64,000 nucleotides of DNA, taken from Agarophyton chilense (taxonomy: Eukaryota > Rhodophyta > Florideophyceae > Gracilariales > Gracilariaceae). Location of the stretch: positions 1,116,001-1,180,000 of the forward strand of contig JARGXX010000079.1 in NCBI GenBank assembly GCA_030374765.1, read 5' to 3'. Made by a program: the position numbers and the translations under genes. Numbering within the stretch: position 1 is the stretch's first letter; each line of letters begins with the position of its first letter. Shown piece by piece: positions 34,155 to 45,689 of this stretch. The notes under the pieces are model-generated. The model made no database searches. It had not been told where the DNA came from and worked only from the letters and a program-made list of their open reading frames with translations.

Positions 34155-35995
34155 ATGGGTGTTGGTCAGCATTCTTCCACAGCTGGACCAAGGTCGGTCG
34201 AATCTGAGTCGGTGGATATTCTGCCGCCTCACGACCTTACCTCTCTGGATGATATAATGTCTCTCCAAAAGTGCGAGTCGGAGATGGATAAGCACTGTCG
34301 AATGTACAATTGTACTTTCGAGAACCTGGTGGAGATTGACGAGACATTGCGCAGCAATGGGGTCTCTCCGATAGGGAAAGTGCAGTTGGTTCTCACGGAC
34401 CCGCCGTATAACGTGCGAAGAAGAACAGGAAAAACAGCTGGTACGACGTTCTTAACCGGCAAGACATGGTGAAGACGGCGAAGCTCATCTCTAAACTTCT
34501 GCGTCCGGGAGGGCATTTCGTTATATTCTGCGCGATTGAGCAGGTGAACGAATGGAAAGAAGTGTTGGGTCGAATTGGTGCAAAGGATGAGAATGGACAG
34601 AAGAGCAGGTCGTTTGTCGTGGACAAGGTCCAGCTGCACTTCATTCGCTCTCAAGGCAATCCGATGCGTAATCCCGGACGTAGTTCGTGCTCCCTGTTTC
34701 CCGGAACAGAGTACGCCATTCATGGAGTTCGCAGCGGGTTGTCCTACGCCGAACAACATGGCATGGTGAACTATGAGAACTTCAGCTATGTACCATCGCG
34801 ATATCCGGGTTACCATAGCGTGATTGACCAAGTGCCTCCCATGTCGAATGGTGAAACACTTCTATGGAGAAGGAAGAATGCCAAAGGAGCAGTTACGTAT
34901 CAGAAAGTGCGGGCGGAACAGAAGTCACGCGCTTTGCTGAAGGAGCTCATCAGCAGGTTTTCTCAGCCGGGAGACATAGTGGTGGACCTCTTCGCCGGAA
35001 CATTTTCAACGGCCATGGCATGCATGGAACTGGAAAAGCACCGTCAGTTTCTAGGGTGTGAGCCAGATCCGCAGTGCTTTGCTCATGCGAAGCACGCCGC
35101 TACAGTGAAATTTGCGTCATGCATGCGGAACAACGAGACGGACATTCATATAACGCAAGATGTTCGGAACGCTGTGACTCGAGTGACATGCTTGTTTCCG
35201 GACGTCGTCATAAAGCGTTCGAAGTCCTGGAAAACACCTACCGGATTTCCCGAGCATCAGATGTTTCCACCCCATATCGTGGATTTTCTCTCCTCCATGT
35301 GGCAGGATAAGAATATACCGGAGATTGGGCGACGGCAGGCGCTGTATGAGTGGCCAAAAAGTTTTCAGGGAAAGATGTCACTGTTGGATTGGAATGCTAT
35401 TCTGGCAGTGGAGGCGACAGTATGTGGTTGTCGGATTGCAAAGTCGACGATAAGGCACCCGAATGCTGGAGTTGGTGTGTACACAACACGCCGGGTGATA
35501 CAAGGTGAGACTGTTTGTTACTTTTACGGGACTTTGGTGTACCATAATCTTTCAAAGCGGAAGGAAGTTCATAAGGCATACGGAGGGGGGCTATTGAAAG
35601 CGACTGCTGATCGTTTTCGGCAGTACGCGATGGAGATAAGCGTCCGAGGGGAAGTGTTTCACAAGCTACCAGGAAGAATTAGTGGGGTGTCTCTTATTCC
35701 GGTGTGGATTGTCCCTGCTCCATTTTGCTTGGGGGGAACAATTAACGACCCCAAGTATGTGGAAGGGGATAGGGACAGGGATGCGGTTGAAGACGGGTTA
35801 ATGAGACGCCGAACTGCAAATGTTCGGGTCATCAGAACTCCGGGGACGGGGCGGACCCCATTTCAGTTGAGAGACTATAGATTGCTTTCTGTGCAAGCAA
35901 TTCGAGATATAGAAATAGGAGAGGAGCTGTTCGCGGATTATGGGACAGAGTATATCTGGAGTATGAATAACACGCCAGTCATAGTAATCAATTAG
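34155..35995 (+). pseudogene. Beta-class DNA methyltransferase fused to a SET domain (element D cargo)
   Basis: The first frame (34155-34472) ends with methyltransferase motif IV, VLTDPPYNV (34392-34418). The -1 frame then continues (34466-35995, open from 34412) with SWYDVLNRQDM, LLRPGGHFVIFCA, the target-recognition stretch, and SAM-binding motif I as GDIVVDLFAGTFSTAMACME (about 34972-35031) followed by LGCEPD. The order IV before I is the beta class, whose members methylate adenine N6 or cytosine N4. From about 35410 a SET domain follows: GVGVYTTRRVIQGETVCYFYG, then FCLGGTINDP in place of the usual NHSC-type block, and RDIEIGEELFADYGTEY near the end. The frame change lies in an A run near 34430. 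It would act in the nucleus on DNA and possibly histones. Confidence 0.72.
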
Positions 35996-36319
35996 AAGTG
36001 CATCGCTTTTATTACTTTACTTCATTGTAGTGTACCAGATATTGTGGGCTTTTACTATGTTTGTCGCTACATATAACGTCAAAGCGTGACGTAGTACATA
36101 TGCTAAAGGAAAGTCATGTACACCGAAGGAGAATACCTTCCCAATATCTGGTGCGTTCGAGCGCATATTTAAAATATCTGAAACGTTTGGGGGTTTTCTG
36201 AGAACACGAAAAGGGTGGAGGTATATTTTTGGAAGCAGAATGTTTCGAAGCTTCTCTCCCATCCATCGCATTGCAACGCGTGGAAGACCATACCACGATC
36301 GCTCTCTCTCTCTTCAACC

Positions 36320-38977
36320 ATGGCTCCGAAGCGCAAATCGAAAAGCGAGAACACTAGAGGGCGCGGTACAAAATCACGGCGGCATGGAGGGGATGCGGAG
36401 GGCGGAAGGGACAAGGGGCGTAGGCTCCAGGGCCCGAGTGGAGAGAAGGGAGGCGTGCGCCTGAGAGGCAGATCAAGGCAAGATGGTGGGGAAGGAGACG
36501 CGAGTGGGGGAAAAGGAAAGGCTGTTCGCGCAAAGGAGACGGTGACGGAGGAGAGTGCGGAGCAAATCACGTCGCGTACGGAGCAAATCACGTCGCCTAC
36601 GGGAGAGATGGTGCGGATCGGCGATGGAAAACGGGATGGCGTGCGAAGCAACTGCACGCGTGTACCTAGAAGTGGATTGCGGGGGAGGGCGAGCAGAGCT
36701 CCAGGGAGGACAAGGAGAGGGGATGCATCCGAGCGGACTCTAAGTGCTGTACTCACGTCTTCAGCTGATGTGGAGCCGGTAAATCCATGCTCTGCACCTG
36801 AAGGAGGTGAAGAGATTCCGAATGAGAGGACGAAGGGGCGTAAGGAGGGAGAGAGAATGATCGGAGAACGTGGATCTCGCCTCAGAGGCGTTGAAGAAGC
36901 AAGGGCATCGTTTACGGGTATGAGGGAAGAGGACGGTGATGATGAGATACAGAAAGGGAGAATAGAGAGTAGCCGTGGTGGGGAGGGTAAAATAGGTGGA
37001 CCCAGTAGTGGTCTAATCGCGGGCGCAAGAGTCGTTTGAGAGAGAACAGAAGGAGAGAGTGTTGGAGTTTCCGCGGGGGAACAGGCGGAAAGAGGGGAGG
37101 GGGCGAACTTGGATTACGTAGAAGAAAGGAGAGAGCGTGCAAGGGAAAGAATGGGGAGTGTTCGAGTTACAGGAAGAAGAGCGATAGACGAAAGGGAAAG
37201 CAGAGAAGTGCATGTGAGTGAGGGGGGGAGAAGGGGGTTTGCTGGAGGGAGAACACGTGGTTCAGGGGAGGAAGGCGATGGAAGAGCAGCAGTTCTTTCC
37301 CATCAGGGAGAAGATGTCGAGCGTTTGCCACCGAGGAGAGGGGTGGGTTTAGGAGTTGAAGGGTTTGAGGTGAACGCAAGGCGAAGGACGCCGGAAGGTA
37401 TGCGAGTAAGGAGAAACATTGTATTCACGAGGAATAATGATAACGGGGAGAATGCGAATTTAAATGTCGTGGAGAACGCCGTCCGTATAGTGGAAGATGA
37501 AGCAAATGATGATGACATAGGTTTGTTGCCGCGGTCGATGCTAATTGAGAAGATGAATGTGTTGAAGGGACAAATGGGACGTATGAAGGAAGACAGCTAC
37601 AGTGTGATGGTGAGTTTGAAAATGACCCAAACGGAGCTGGATCGGGCGAGGGAGGAAATGAAGCAGCAGAATGTGCTGATTGAGAGTTTGAGGGAGGTGT
37701 TGAAAAGTAGAATCGCTGGGGAAGGGAGGGGGGAGGGAGGCGTGACACGGCGACGAAAGTATGACATTGGAGTGCAAAAATGCTTTTATGGATTTGCACG
37801 TCGTGTGTATTATAGGATTCTTCATTGTGCAAAACTGGAGGCATCGGAACTTTTCTTCGACACCGAGAATGTGGGTCAAAGCTGGAAGAATAGAAGTGAG
37901 GCGGTTGGGGAGAGTAGGGAGGAAAGTATGTTTGTGGTGGGAGAGAAGGAAATGGTTCCGAGATGTCCAATTGAGGTTGCATATGAGATGAGACCGTATA
38001 CGCCGTCGACAGAAGGCGGGAGCCATTTGTTGTTGAAGCACGTGGTAGAGACTGAGTTAATAGGAGAGAAATGGGAATCGATAAGGGAAGCGGGGAGGAG
38101 AGAGAAGTTCGTGGAAAATGTAAGTGCGGATCGGTGCTTGAGACAGAGGATGAAGCAAGCATTGAGCGATGTGGTTGGGGTGCGGAAGCGAGCAGCGCGT
38201 GATAAGCTGTTTTCCATGCTTGGATATGATTTGATCGCGAAACGAGCTAAGGTGACTGAAGGGACGGAGCTTTGGGCGGAGTTGAAGAAGCAGATTGAGG
38301 AGGCGCAGGAAAAGTTGATGGGGTCGGGGGAGGATGGGAGAGGTAAGCTGTGTGCGTGGAGAACGAGTGCGATTGAAGATATTACTTATTCTGGATCGAA
38401 GGTGTCTGAGAACTTGGAGGACTTTGGTGAGGCAGATATGTATTTTCGAAATCAGGTGTCGTTGAAAGTGTTGGAGGAGTTTATGGGCTACGCGGTAGAG
38501 AGTCACAGAAATGGAGAAAGGCAGTATGTGGATGGGACGGTGATTCATCTTGTGCGACTTGATACATGGATTGGATGTGTGGTGACCGGATGGATAGAGA
38601 CGTTGGGCGGGGAGGCCAAAGGCAACTTTTGTTCTCGACGCTGTTTGGGAGGTTTCTGCCACTGGCTGTTGAGGACATATTGAGGGTTGCCTGGAACTTG
38701 GTGAAGGATGAGTATGCTGAGGAGTTTGAGAATGATGGATTCTGTGGAGGGAATCGTAGAGATGTGAGTGGGAATAAGGAGAGAATCGCGACGGTTGGGC
38801 TATGGATACCGTCGAGAGAGAGAGAAAATCTATCTGGCGATAAGGGAGGAGTTTTTCATGGAGAATCTCACGAGAAGACTTGGAGCGGTGTTAGATTGCT
38901 ATATAGCGTCATGTGGACCAGAAGAACCACGGTTCAAGCGCTTAGCGTTGGGGAGTAGGCAAGGAGTGGGAGAGTGA
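36320..38977 (+). pseudogene. Basic coiled-coil protein of unknown function, broken (element D cargo)
   Basis: Starts at ATG 36320 (MAPKRKSKSENTRGRG). The first 240 residues are Arg/Gly/Glu-rich and disordered-looking, with a TGA at 37037. The same frame then continues to 38683. It has a coiled-coil segment (about 37540-37720, MTQTELDRAREEMKQQNV) and a folded C-terminal region (YDIGVQKCFYGFARRVYY, AIEDITYSGSKVSENLEDF). Near 38610 it changes to the -1 frame (LFGRFLPLAVEDILRVAWNL), and near 38825, at a GA run, again (REEFFMENLTRRLGAVLDCY). No family recognised. Confidence 0.5.
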
Positions 38978-39064
38978 TAAGGTACGGGGGGATAAGGGGG
39001 TAAGGAGGTGGAGCAAAATGGGGGTCGGCTATGGAAGAAAAGCAGCGGTGACTATTTTATTGGA

Positions 39065-41943
39065 TCATGTGCCTTCGGAGGTATTATTATGGGTGCCACC
39101 CAGTGGTGGTGTTGTGCCACCAGTGGTGGTGTTGGAGAAGTAGGGCTTGGCAGTTGGGTCTCGGTAGAATCTGTTGAGGTATAATAGATGGAAGCGCCAG
39201 TGCAATCGAGGGGTGAAAGGGGGTGCGGGGTAGTTTTGGCGAAGTACATGAACGGGGCCGAGAATGGAAGAGGATGGTACGAGGCCGAACCAGGGGGAGA
39301 CGTTGTCGGAGTTGGAAGTGTTTGAGATAGGAAGGGGGTGGGCGGTGTGGTTTTGTTCGTCGTCTGTTGCCCATCGGAGGCAGATGCAATTGAGAGAGAC
39401 ATCGACTTGATCCTGGGGTGGAACGAGTTCGAGGAACTGAACGAAGGCGAACTCGTTATGAGTGGAAGGGGAAGAAGGGGCGGTGAAGCGAAGAAGAGAG
39501 TTGAGCTTGCAGACCCAGGCGGTGGGAGTAAGGTTGGAGAACCTGGAACCGGCAACGAGGATGTGGGAGAACTTTGGGGTTTTAGAGGGACCGAAGGAGG
39601 GAGCAGCGAAGATACGTTGAATGAGTGGGAGAGGGGGATCTTTGACGGCGAGCTCGTTTCGATCGGCGATGTAGTCGTCTAGGGTTGGGGTGAAGCCGCC
39701 GACGACGTATGCGGAATTGACGAATGTGAGACGGGTTTGGCGGAGAGTGGGGGAGTCCTGGTTGAGAGCTAGTGTTTCGAGTGTGAGTGTGACGAAGGAG
39801 GGGAGTGCGAGGGTTCCAATCTGTGAGATGATGGCGATAGTGTCTGGGGAGAAGAGGTCCTGAAGGGAAGAGATTGTTGAGTGGGGGTTTGCGCGAAGGA
39901 ATTTGTGAGCGGTGATGAGATCGGAAAAGGAGGTTTGCTTGCCATCACGGACGAAACTTGGTTTGCGGGCTTGGAAGGGAGGAGGAGGGGCATGGGAGGA
40001 TGAGGTGACGGAAGGATCAGCGGAGAGAGAAATCCAATTGTTGACGGCATCGGAGCGTTCGATGGCACGGATGGTTTCGTTGTGCGCGGTGGGTCTGCGC
40101 TTGGAGGTTCGGGAGTAATGTGCTTTGAAGAGGGTATGGGCTTGTTCGAAGATGCCTGCATCGTTGAAGTGGAGACCCCCAAAGCGTCTAATGTCGTGTA
40201 AGATGTGATCGAGGAGGTGGAATTCGAGGGTGCCAAGGTTGGAGGTATGGTATGGACCGAGAACATCGACAGCTCTGTGCTTGAAGGAATGGATTTGGGA
40301 GGCGAGTTTGGCAAGGTGAGAAGTGGTCCATTCGGGGACGGAGTTGTAGCACATGGAGGTGAGGAGGAGGTCTGTGTACTTGGAGAAGACAGTTGTGATG
40401 GGAGCGGAATTGGCTTCGTCACAGCAGCGGTCAAAGAAGGCGCCGATGAAGGGGAAGACCATGTCGAGGGCGCGGTAGTATTTTGCTTCGAGCATGCCGC
40501 GGACGCCGTCAGTTGTGAAGAAGCCGTTGAGGGACTGCCGCTTTCGGAAGTAGAGAAGTCGATGTGGAGGCCGGTAGCTGGGGAATGATTTTCGATGGCG
40601 GTGAGGATGAAGTTGGAGTGCTTGAAGATGGAGGTGCGGACGGAGTGGAAGGAACGGCGGGAGTTTGTGGAGCTGATGGTGGTGAAGAGGTGTTCTGATC
40701 TGAGACGTTCGATGGCGGTGAGCTTGATGAGTTTGGAAACGCCGAGGTGGAAGTTGTGGAGGGGTTTGAAGGGGAAGATGTTGTATGGGGTGAGGAGGGG
40801 GGTGATGTTGAAAAGGGGGTAAGACTCGAAGAAGGAGGGGTATTTTGCGAGGGAGTGGGAGTGAAGTGCTTGGAGAGCTTGTTCTTTGAAGTTGCGCGAG
40901 ACTCTTGGCTTGCGGGCGAGGAGAGCTGCTTCGGAGTCCTTGAGGAGGGAGAAGTGTTTGTTGCGGGCTGCAAGGGTGAGGGGAAGAGATCGAGGGGGAT
41001 GGACGTGAGAGTGTTGGTGGAGTTGTGAGCGAGGAACAGAGCATCTGTGGCAGGGGTGCTGGGGGCGGGTGCCGTGGGAGATGGCGAGAATATCCTTTGC
41101 CTCGGGAATATCTGCGCAGTAGCTGGCGATGATGGGGTGGCATTGAAGAAGAACGCCGTCTGCGTCGCGGAAGGGGAAACCGGGGAGGGCGGAAGAGAAG
41201 AGAGGTTGAAGGAGGGAGGAGATGGTCTGCTGTATGAGTTCCATTTTTGTTTGGCGGGGGATGGAGGACGAATGAGCGATGATATCTGCATATGGAGAAG
41301 GAGTGATTGGGGTGAAGGAGGTGGGAAGATAGACGAGGAGTGTGAGATTGTCGGAGATGCATTTGCGGCGAAAGGAGTCGGAGAAGTTGAGAAGGGTGAT
41401 GTGGAGTGGGTAGGAGGTGATGGAAGAAGATTTGAGAGAGGTAGAGGACTTGTCGGAGTAGATTTGGACGAGGCCGATGAAAAAGTCGATACCGGTGGAG
41501 TGAGGGAGATGCAAGACGATGTTATCTTTTGTGGACTGCATGATGGCGTTCTTGAGTGCGGGGACGACTTTTGAGCCGAGGGTGGCTGCCATGGGGTGTG
41601 CGAAGGCGGGGGAGCCGGAGGCGGATGTTTGGGAGATGGGGTGGAAAAAGGTGTTCTTGAAGTGTGCGAGGGCAAGCTGTTGTTTGAGGACATGGATTGC
41701 GTCTTTCTGGAAGTGGGTTGCGGAGAAGCGTTTGTGGGGATCGCAGATGGTGGAGGGGGCGAAACCAATGGACCTGATTATCTGGTGGAAGAGGTCTGCC
41801 TGGAGCTCGAGGCATTGCTTTGCGGAGGAGACTGAGTTCCGGGATGTTGATTCGGAGAAGTGGGGATCATTAAGAAGAGTGATGAGTTCGTCAGCCTTTC
41901 GTTGTCCAAGCTTGGAGGCGATGGAGGAGATGTAGAGGACCAT
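39065..41943 (-). pseudogene. CACTA/Plavaka-like transposase of element D, one frame change
   Basis: The N-terminal two thirds lie in the frame starting at 41943, the C-terminal third in the -1 frame that ends at 39065; the switch is near 40540. Blocks that fit CACTA/Plavaka transposases are: YPLHITLLNFSDSFRRK followed by a LVYLPTSF strand; GVLLQCHPIIASYCADIPEA followed by a zinc-type HPCHRCSVPRSQL; PFKPLHNFHLGVSKLIKL; and, after the switch, LEFHLLDHILHDIRRFGG with FEQAHTLFKAHY. Family proteins use these for the catalytic core and the TE/H-rich tail. The start is uncertain because the same frame is open upstream to about 42200 without a clear ATG. The ends of element D match the superfamily. 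Confidence 0.68.
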
Positions 41944-42645
41944 TTTCTCTAGGTGGGAGTTGTCGAGGGGGGGAGTGGAAGGAGGGAGGGGGGAGAGAGC
42001 GAGAGAGGAGGGGGAACCGAGAGGGGCAGTGGCGACGTGGATGGCGTCCTGGGTGTGGAGGGAGAGAGAGAGCTGGTCTTGGAGATAGGAGTCATGGTGT
42101 GCGAGAGGGAGGTTGTCGGAAGGGCGAGGTGAGGGAGGAGGATGAGGGGGGAGTTGTGAGGTGGACTTGTGGCGTTTTATGCGGGGGGGGAAGTTGGGTT
42201 CATTTCCGCCAGGGGAGAGGAAGCGCTTGTTGGCGGAGAGGCGATGAGAGCACCTTCTCTGGTGCCGCTGGAGGGCGGGGATTTCTCGGGCGAAGAAGGA
42301 TCAACCGTTGAAGCAGCAGGAAGGCATGGTGGGTGGAGGAGAGGTGGTGGGAAAGAAGTTGGTAGGGGGCGTAGACCGAGAGAGAGTATGGCGCACACAG
42401 GGCACGTGACAGGGGAGGGCGGTGGAGAATAATGTAGAATGCAAGGCACGTGAGGTCTGCCAGGTCGGGCTGCGATTCTATTGCGATTGATATGGATGGT
42501 ACTAAATGTTCAATTTCTATTTTGAGGTCCATTTTGGGACCGTTTGTTTGTACTAATCTGTCAATCTAGAGCGCACAAAGATTGAATCTGCTCCTGCACC
42601 ACTTCTCTACTTTTACCTTTAAACTGCGGCGACAGAAAGATTCAC
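41944..42645. other. Upstream region of the transposase gene in element D
   Basis: Left half (to about 42440) is purine-rich on the plus strand and could encode a Pro/Ser-rich N-terminal extension of the transposase on the minus strand. A C run near 42180 separates the frames. No independent gene is convincing. Confidence 0.35.
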
Positions 42646-42824
42646 GCTAGTTTTACCTCCATCAAAACTGGAAAAACTGCAGATATGTGCTAGTTTTCCT
42701 TCCCATACAAACTAGCACTAATGAACGAATGAAAATATTTTCGGAAATTAACACCTCCAAATTTGGATAAATTCACGGGTTTTTCGGTCATTTCAATTCG
42801 TCCTTTTTTGACCACTGAACTAGC
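42646..42824 (+). repeat. Right subterminal GCTAGTT repeats of element D
   Basis: GCTAGTTTT at 42646 and 42689, inverted AACTAGC at 42710 and 42818. They mirror the left-end cluster. Confidence 0.6.
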
Positions 42825-42842
42825 ATTCCGAGAACACTGACG
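42820..42842 (-). repeat. Right terminal inverted repeat of element D
   Basis: Reverse complement of 24137-24159 with one mismatch. Followed by AG, the probable 2-bp target duplication, and then by resumed element B RNase H sequence. Confidence 0.88.
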
Positions 42843-42844
42843 AG

Positions 42845-45464
42845 GCCGCTTGATGCGTTGGCGTCTCCGTCTAGCGGAATTTGACTTCGACATGCAGTAC
42901 CGAAAAGGATCGTGCAACACCCAAGGCGATGCTCTCTCCCGCCTGGTCACTACTGGCGAAGCACTACCCGTCAAAGACGATGATATACCCTGATTTGCAG
43001 TGAATAGCGACGACGCTACCATCGAGGACGAGGAACGAGACACGGACTCTTCAGATTCCGGTTCCGAATTGGACGGATTTCTTCTCTCGGAAGATTCCGA
43101 GAAACCCTTACCAGGGAACTTCGTGCCTATTACTCCAGAGGAGATGATACGGGAGCAATTCGCTGACCCGTTCTGCGCGAAGGTTCGCGCTCAACTCAAT
43201 GGAGGAAATACTCTCCCCTTTCTGGTGAATGACGCCGGATACCTCATACGGACCGTCGGATCGCACCCACAAATCGTGGTACCACATAACCTTCAGTCGA
43301 TAGTATTGCGGTTGTCGCACTATTCCAAACTGAGTGGCCACGTCGGGGGACGGAAACTTTACCTCACCCTACGCCGTAACTTCTACTGGCCTGCCATGGC
43401 AGTGGACTGCTACGCAACGGTGCGGCTTTGTACCGATTGCGCTCGGAACCGTGTCAAACTCCGCCGTCATGTGACGAAGTTGAAGCTGTTTCCAGCTCGC
43501 GCTCCATTGGAGTTTGTAGCCATCGATATACTCGGTCCTTTCCTTACCACTAAGCGGAATTACAAGTTCTTACTCTTAATTACGGATCGCTTCTCCAAGC
43601 TGGTCCGGACCGTACCGTTACGTAAGATCTCCGCTATGAGCGTGGCTCAAGCCTTCGGCCTACACTGGGTCTTCGTCTACGATCCACCGGTCAACCTCCT
43701 CTCCGATAACGGGAGACAGTTCGCCTCTCGTTTCTTCGAAGATGTGTGTCGCATCATGGACATTAAGAACCTGTTCACGACCACTTAACACCCCCAAACT
43801 AATGGGCAGGCCAAACGGCTCACCCGGAAATTACTTGCGACACTCCGTTCATACGTTGTAGACCACCCCAAAGATTGGGACTTGTTCACTGATGCGCTCA
43901 CCTTTGCGTACAATACGCAGGTGCACAGGACAACTGGATTAACGCCCTTCGAGCTGGTATTGTCCCGTACTCCACCGCCCGTGGCGCTGGAACCGCAGCC
44001 CACGCTGGATACCTTTCCGTCACCGACTGCTTACCGCGAAGCGTGGAAAAATTGGCTCACGAAGCTCGTTCCCGCCGCACGGCGTTCAATGGGCCGAGCC
44101 CAGGCCGCTTACAAGCGTGACTTTGATATCAAAGCCCCTCGCTCGCCGCCACGTCTCGCCCCCGACGGTTATGTATTCATCCGCAAGTAGTATTGGAACC
44201 CAGAGAAGGAGAAACGCCACAAGCTGTCACCCGTTGCCGACGGCCCCTTTCGGGTTATTTCGGTGGCTCCCGACACTGTCGTTGTGGACCTCGCTGGTAA
44301 TCACGAACGCATCTCCCGCGATCGCGTGGTATCGGCTCCTCAGCCGTTAACATCCCAACCTGCTGGTGTGACTGCTCCCGTTGAAACAGATTAATCGACC
44401 CCCTTACCCCAGGTCCACCCGCGTCCCTACGCGTTACAACACCCATCTTGGGGTTTGTCTGAATTCCTGCTACCCACGGCGCCCAACCCGAAAGGAATCA
44501 TGTCGCGCATTCGTCGCTCCTCTCCAGTCCACCCAACGGACACCAACTCCGGTGCATCGTATAAGGAGGGGGAGGCGCCCGACAGCCGTCGTAGTCCGGT
44601 CGATACCGTCGCCGGAAACGCCGCACCGTCGCGTGTCATTCTTCGCCCATCAGGAGTGCCTGATACCAACGTCCTGAACGACTCGACGCAGTCGCTATCC
44701 AAGCCTCAGAACGCAGCTGCGGATAACGCCACCAACACTCGCCGAGGTGTCACCACACGTGCAACACGGAATGCAAATGCGCTTGACGCACCGCAGCCTG
44801 AAACAGTACGAGTGGACGACGCACCGCCAAGTACCCCGCACAGGGAGGCGGATACATCCACGGCGCCAACGCCGGACAGCCAGCAATTGGAACGCTCACG
44901 TGACTACACGGAATCTCGCCGTGGGACAGAGAGGTGCGACAATGCGCCACCGCCCCAGCGAATCTCACCGCTGAAACGAGCTTCACCACGCCGATTAGCG
45001 AAACGACAACCTGGGTTACCCGCTGGTGTGGGCCCTCCAACCGGAGTGGCAAGCGCCGAAACAAGTCCGGCACTTGGAGAAAATGAACCGCCGAAGTCGG
45101 GTCGACATTCTAATCAGCCGAGGATTGCCTTGCGCGCTACACGGCCCGACCGGAGCGAAGCCGCCCAACGCGCGTGATCACTTCGGTACCCCCTGGCTCA
45201 GGACGGGTACCACCCGGAAATAGCGACACCGTCATAAGGGATGGCCGGGAAGTGTACCGACAAGAGTTCGTGGTCGGACGCATTCCGGAGCACTCCTACC
45301 ACCCGAAAGGATATCTGCGATCCTTGGTCCGTTGGTACGGGTACGGCCCCGAATGGGATTCAGACGAACCGATAGAGAACCTACCTCGGTCAAAGGTGGT
45401 ACAGTATCATCGTCGTACTGTCACGGCTTTGCCGGCTACAATAGACCGAGCCCAATTGGGATAA
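42845..45464 (+). pseudogene. Pol remains of element B, second part (RNase H tail, integrase, chromodomain)
   Basis: Resumes with RLMRWRLRLAEFDF, the end of RNase H, then integrase zinc-binding segment (about 43315-43445), core (FVAIDILGPF near 43515, LLSDNGRQF near 43702), a Pro/Arg-rich tail, and a chromodomain (about 45240-45440, LVRWYGYGPEWDSDEPIE). It corresponds block by block to 10430-13260 of element A and carries several breaks. Confidence 0.88.
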
Positions 45465-45689
45465 GAAGACGCCCGATGGGGATAAAGGAACAGAAGATAT
45501 GAATAAAGACCCTTGGAAGAAGGAGAAGATGCACAGAAGACCTGGAGAAGGACACTCAGAAGAAAGAAAACAAATCCGTCATAGACGGAAGCAGTTTACT
45601 ATTTTCGAAGTTGCTGCACACACTATCGCACAGCGGGATATACTGACGAAGATCACAAGGGGTTAGTTGGAAGAACCTGGATTGCCGTG

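Larger units (their letters stand above)
24137..42842. mobile_element. Giant CACTA-like DNA transposon with cargo (element D, 18.7 kb)
   Basis: The insertion is shown by element B, whose RNase H reading (EPS then GRLMRW, as in element A) is interrupted exactly here. The ends are 23-bp inverted repeats with one mismatch (24137-24159 and 42820-42842, core GTGTTCTCGGAATGCTAG). The dinucleotide AG at 24135-24136 is repeated at 42843-42844. GCTAGTT motifs recur just inside both ends. The transposase gene (39065-41943, minus) has blocks like those of CACTA/Plavaka transposases. From left to right it carries a coiled-coil gene, a ketopantoate-reductase-like gene, a membrane-protein gene, a ParB/2OG-oxygenase gene, a palindromic array, a DNA methyltransferase-SET gene, a basic coiled-coil gene and the transposase. 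Most long genes are broken, so the copy is probably immobile on its own. Confidence 0.85.

Noticed and set aside
27027-37039. Stop codon reassignment in element D cargo genes
   Set aside because: All three stop codons interrupt different genes, and host genes here use normal stops; decay is simpler.
30820-40560. Programmed -1 frameshifting in element D genes
   Set aside because: The two frame changes I could place closely (C run near 30845, A run near 34430) lack a proper slippery heptamer in the right phase, and stops also interrupt several genes.
40509-41768. A 419-residue minus-strand ORF overlapping the transposase
   Set aside because: Its composition is almost only Ser/Pro/Thr, and the overlapping frame carries the transposase blocks.
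24137-42842. Polinton/Maverick or Zisupton-type element
   Set aside because: No family B polymerase, capsid or packaging ATPase is seen; the 2-bp duplication and subterminal repeats fit CACTA better than the 8-bp duplications of Zisupton-type elements.
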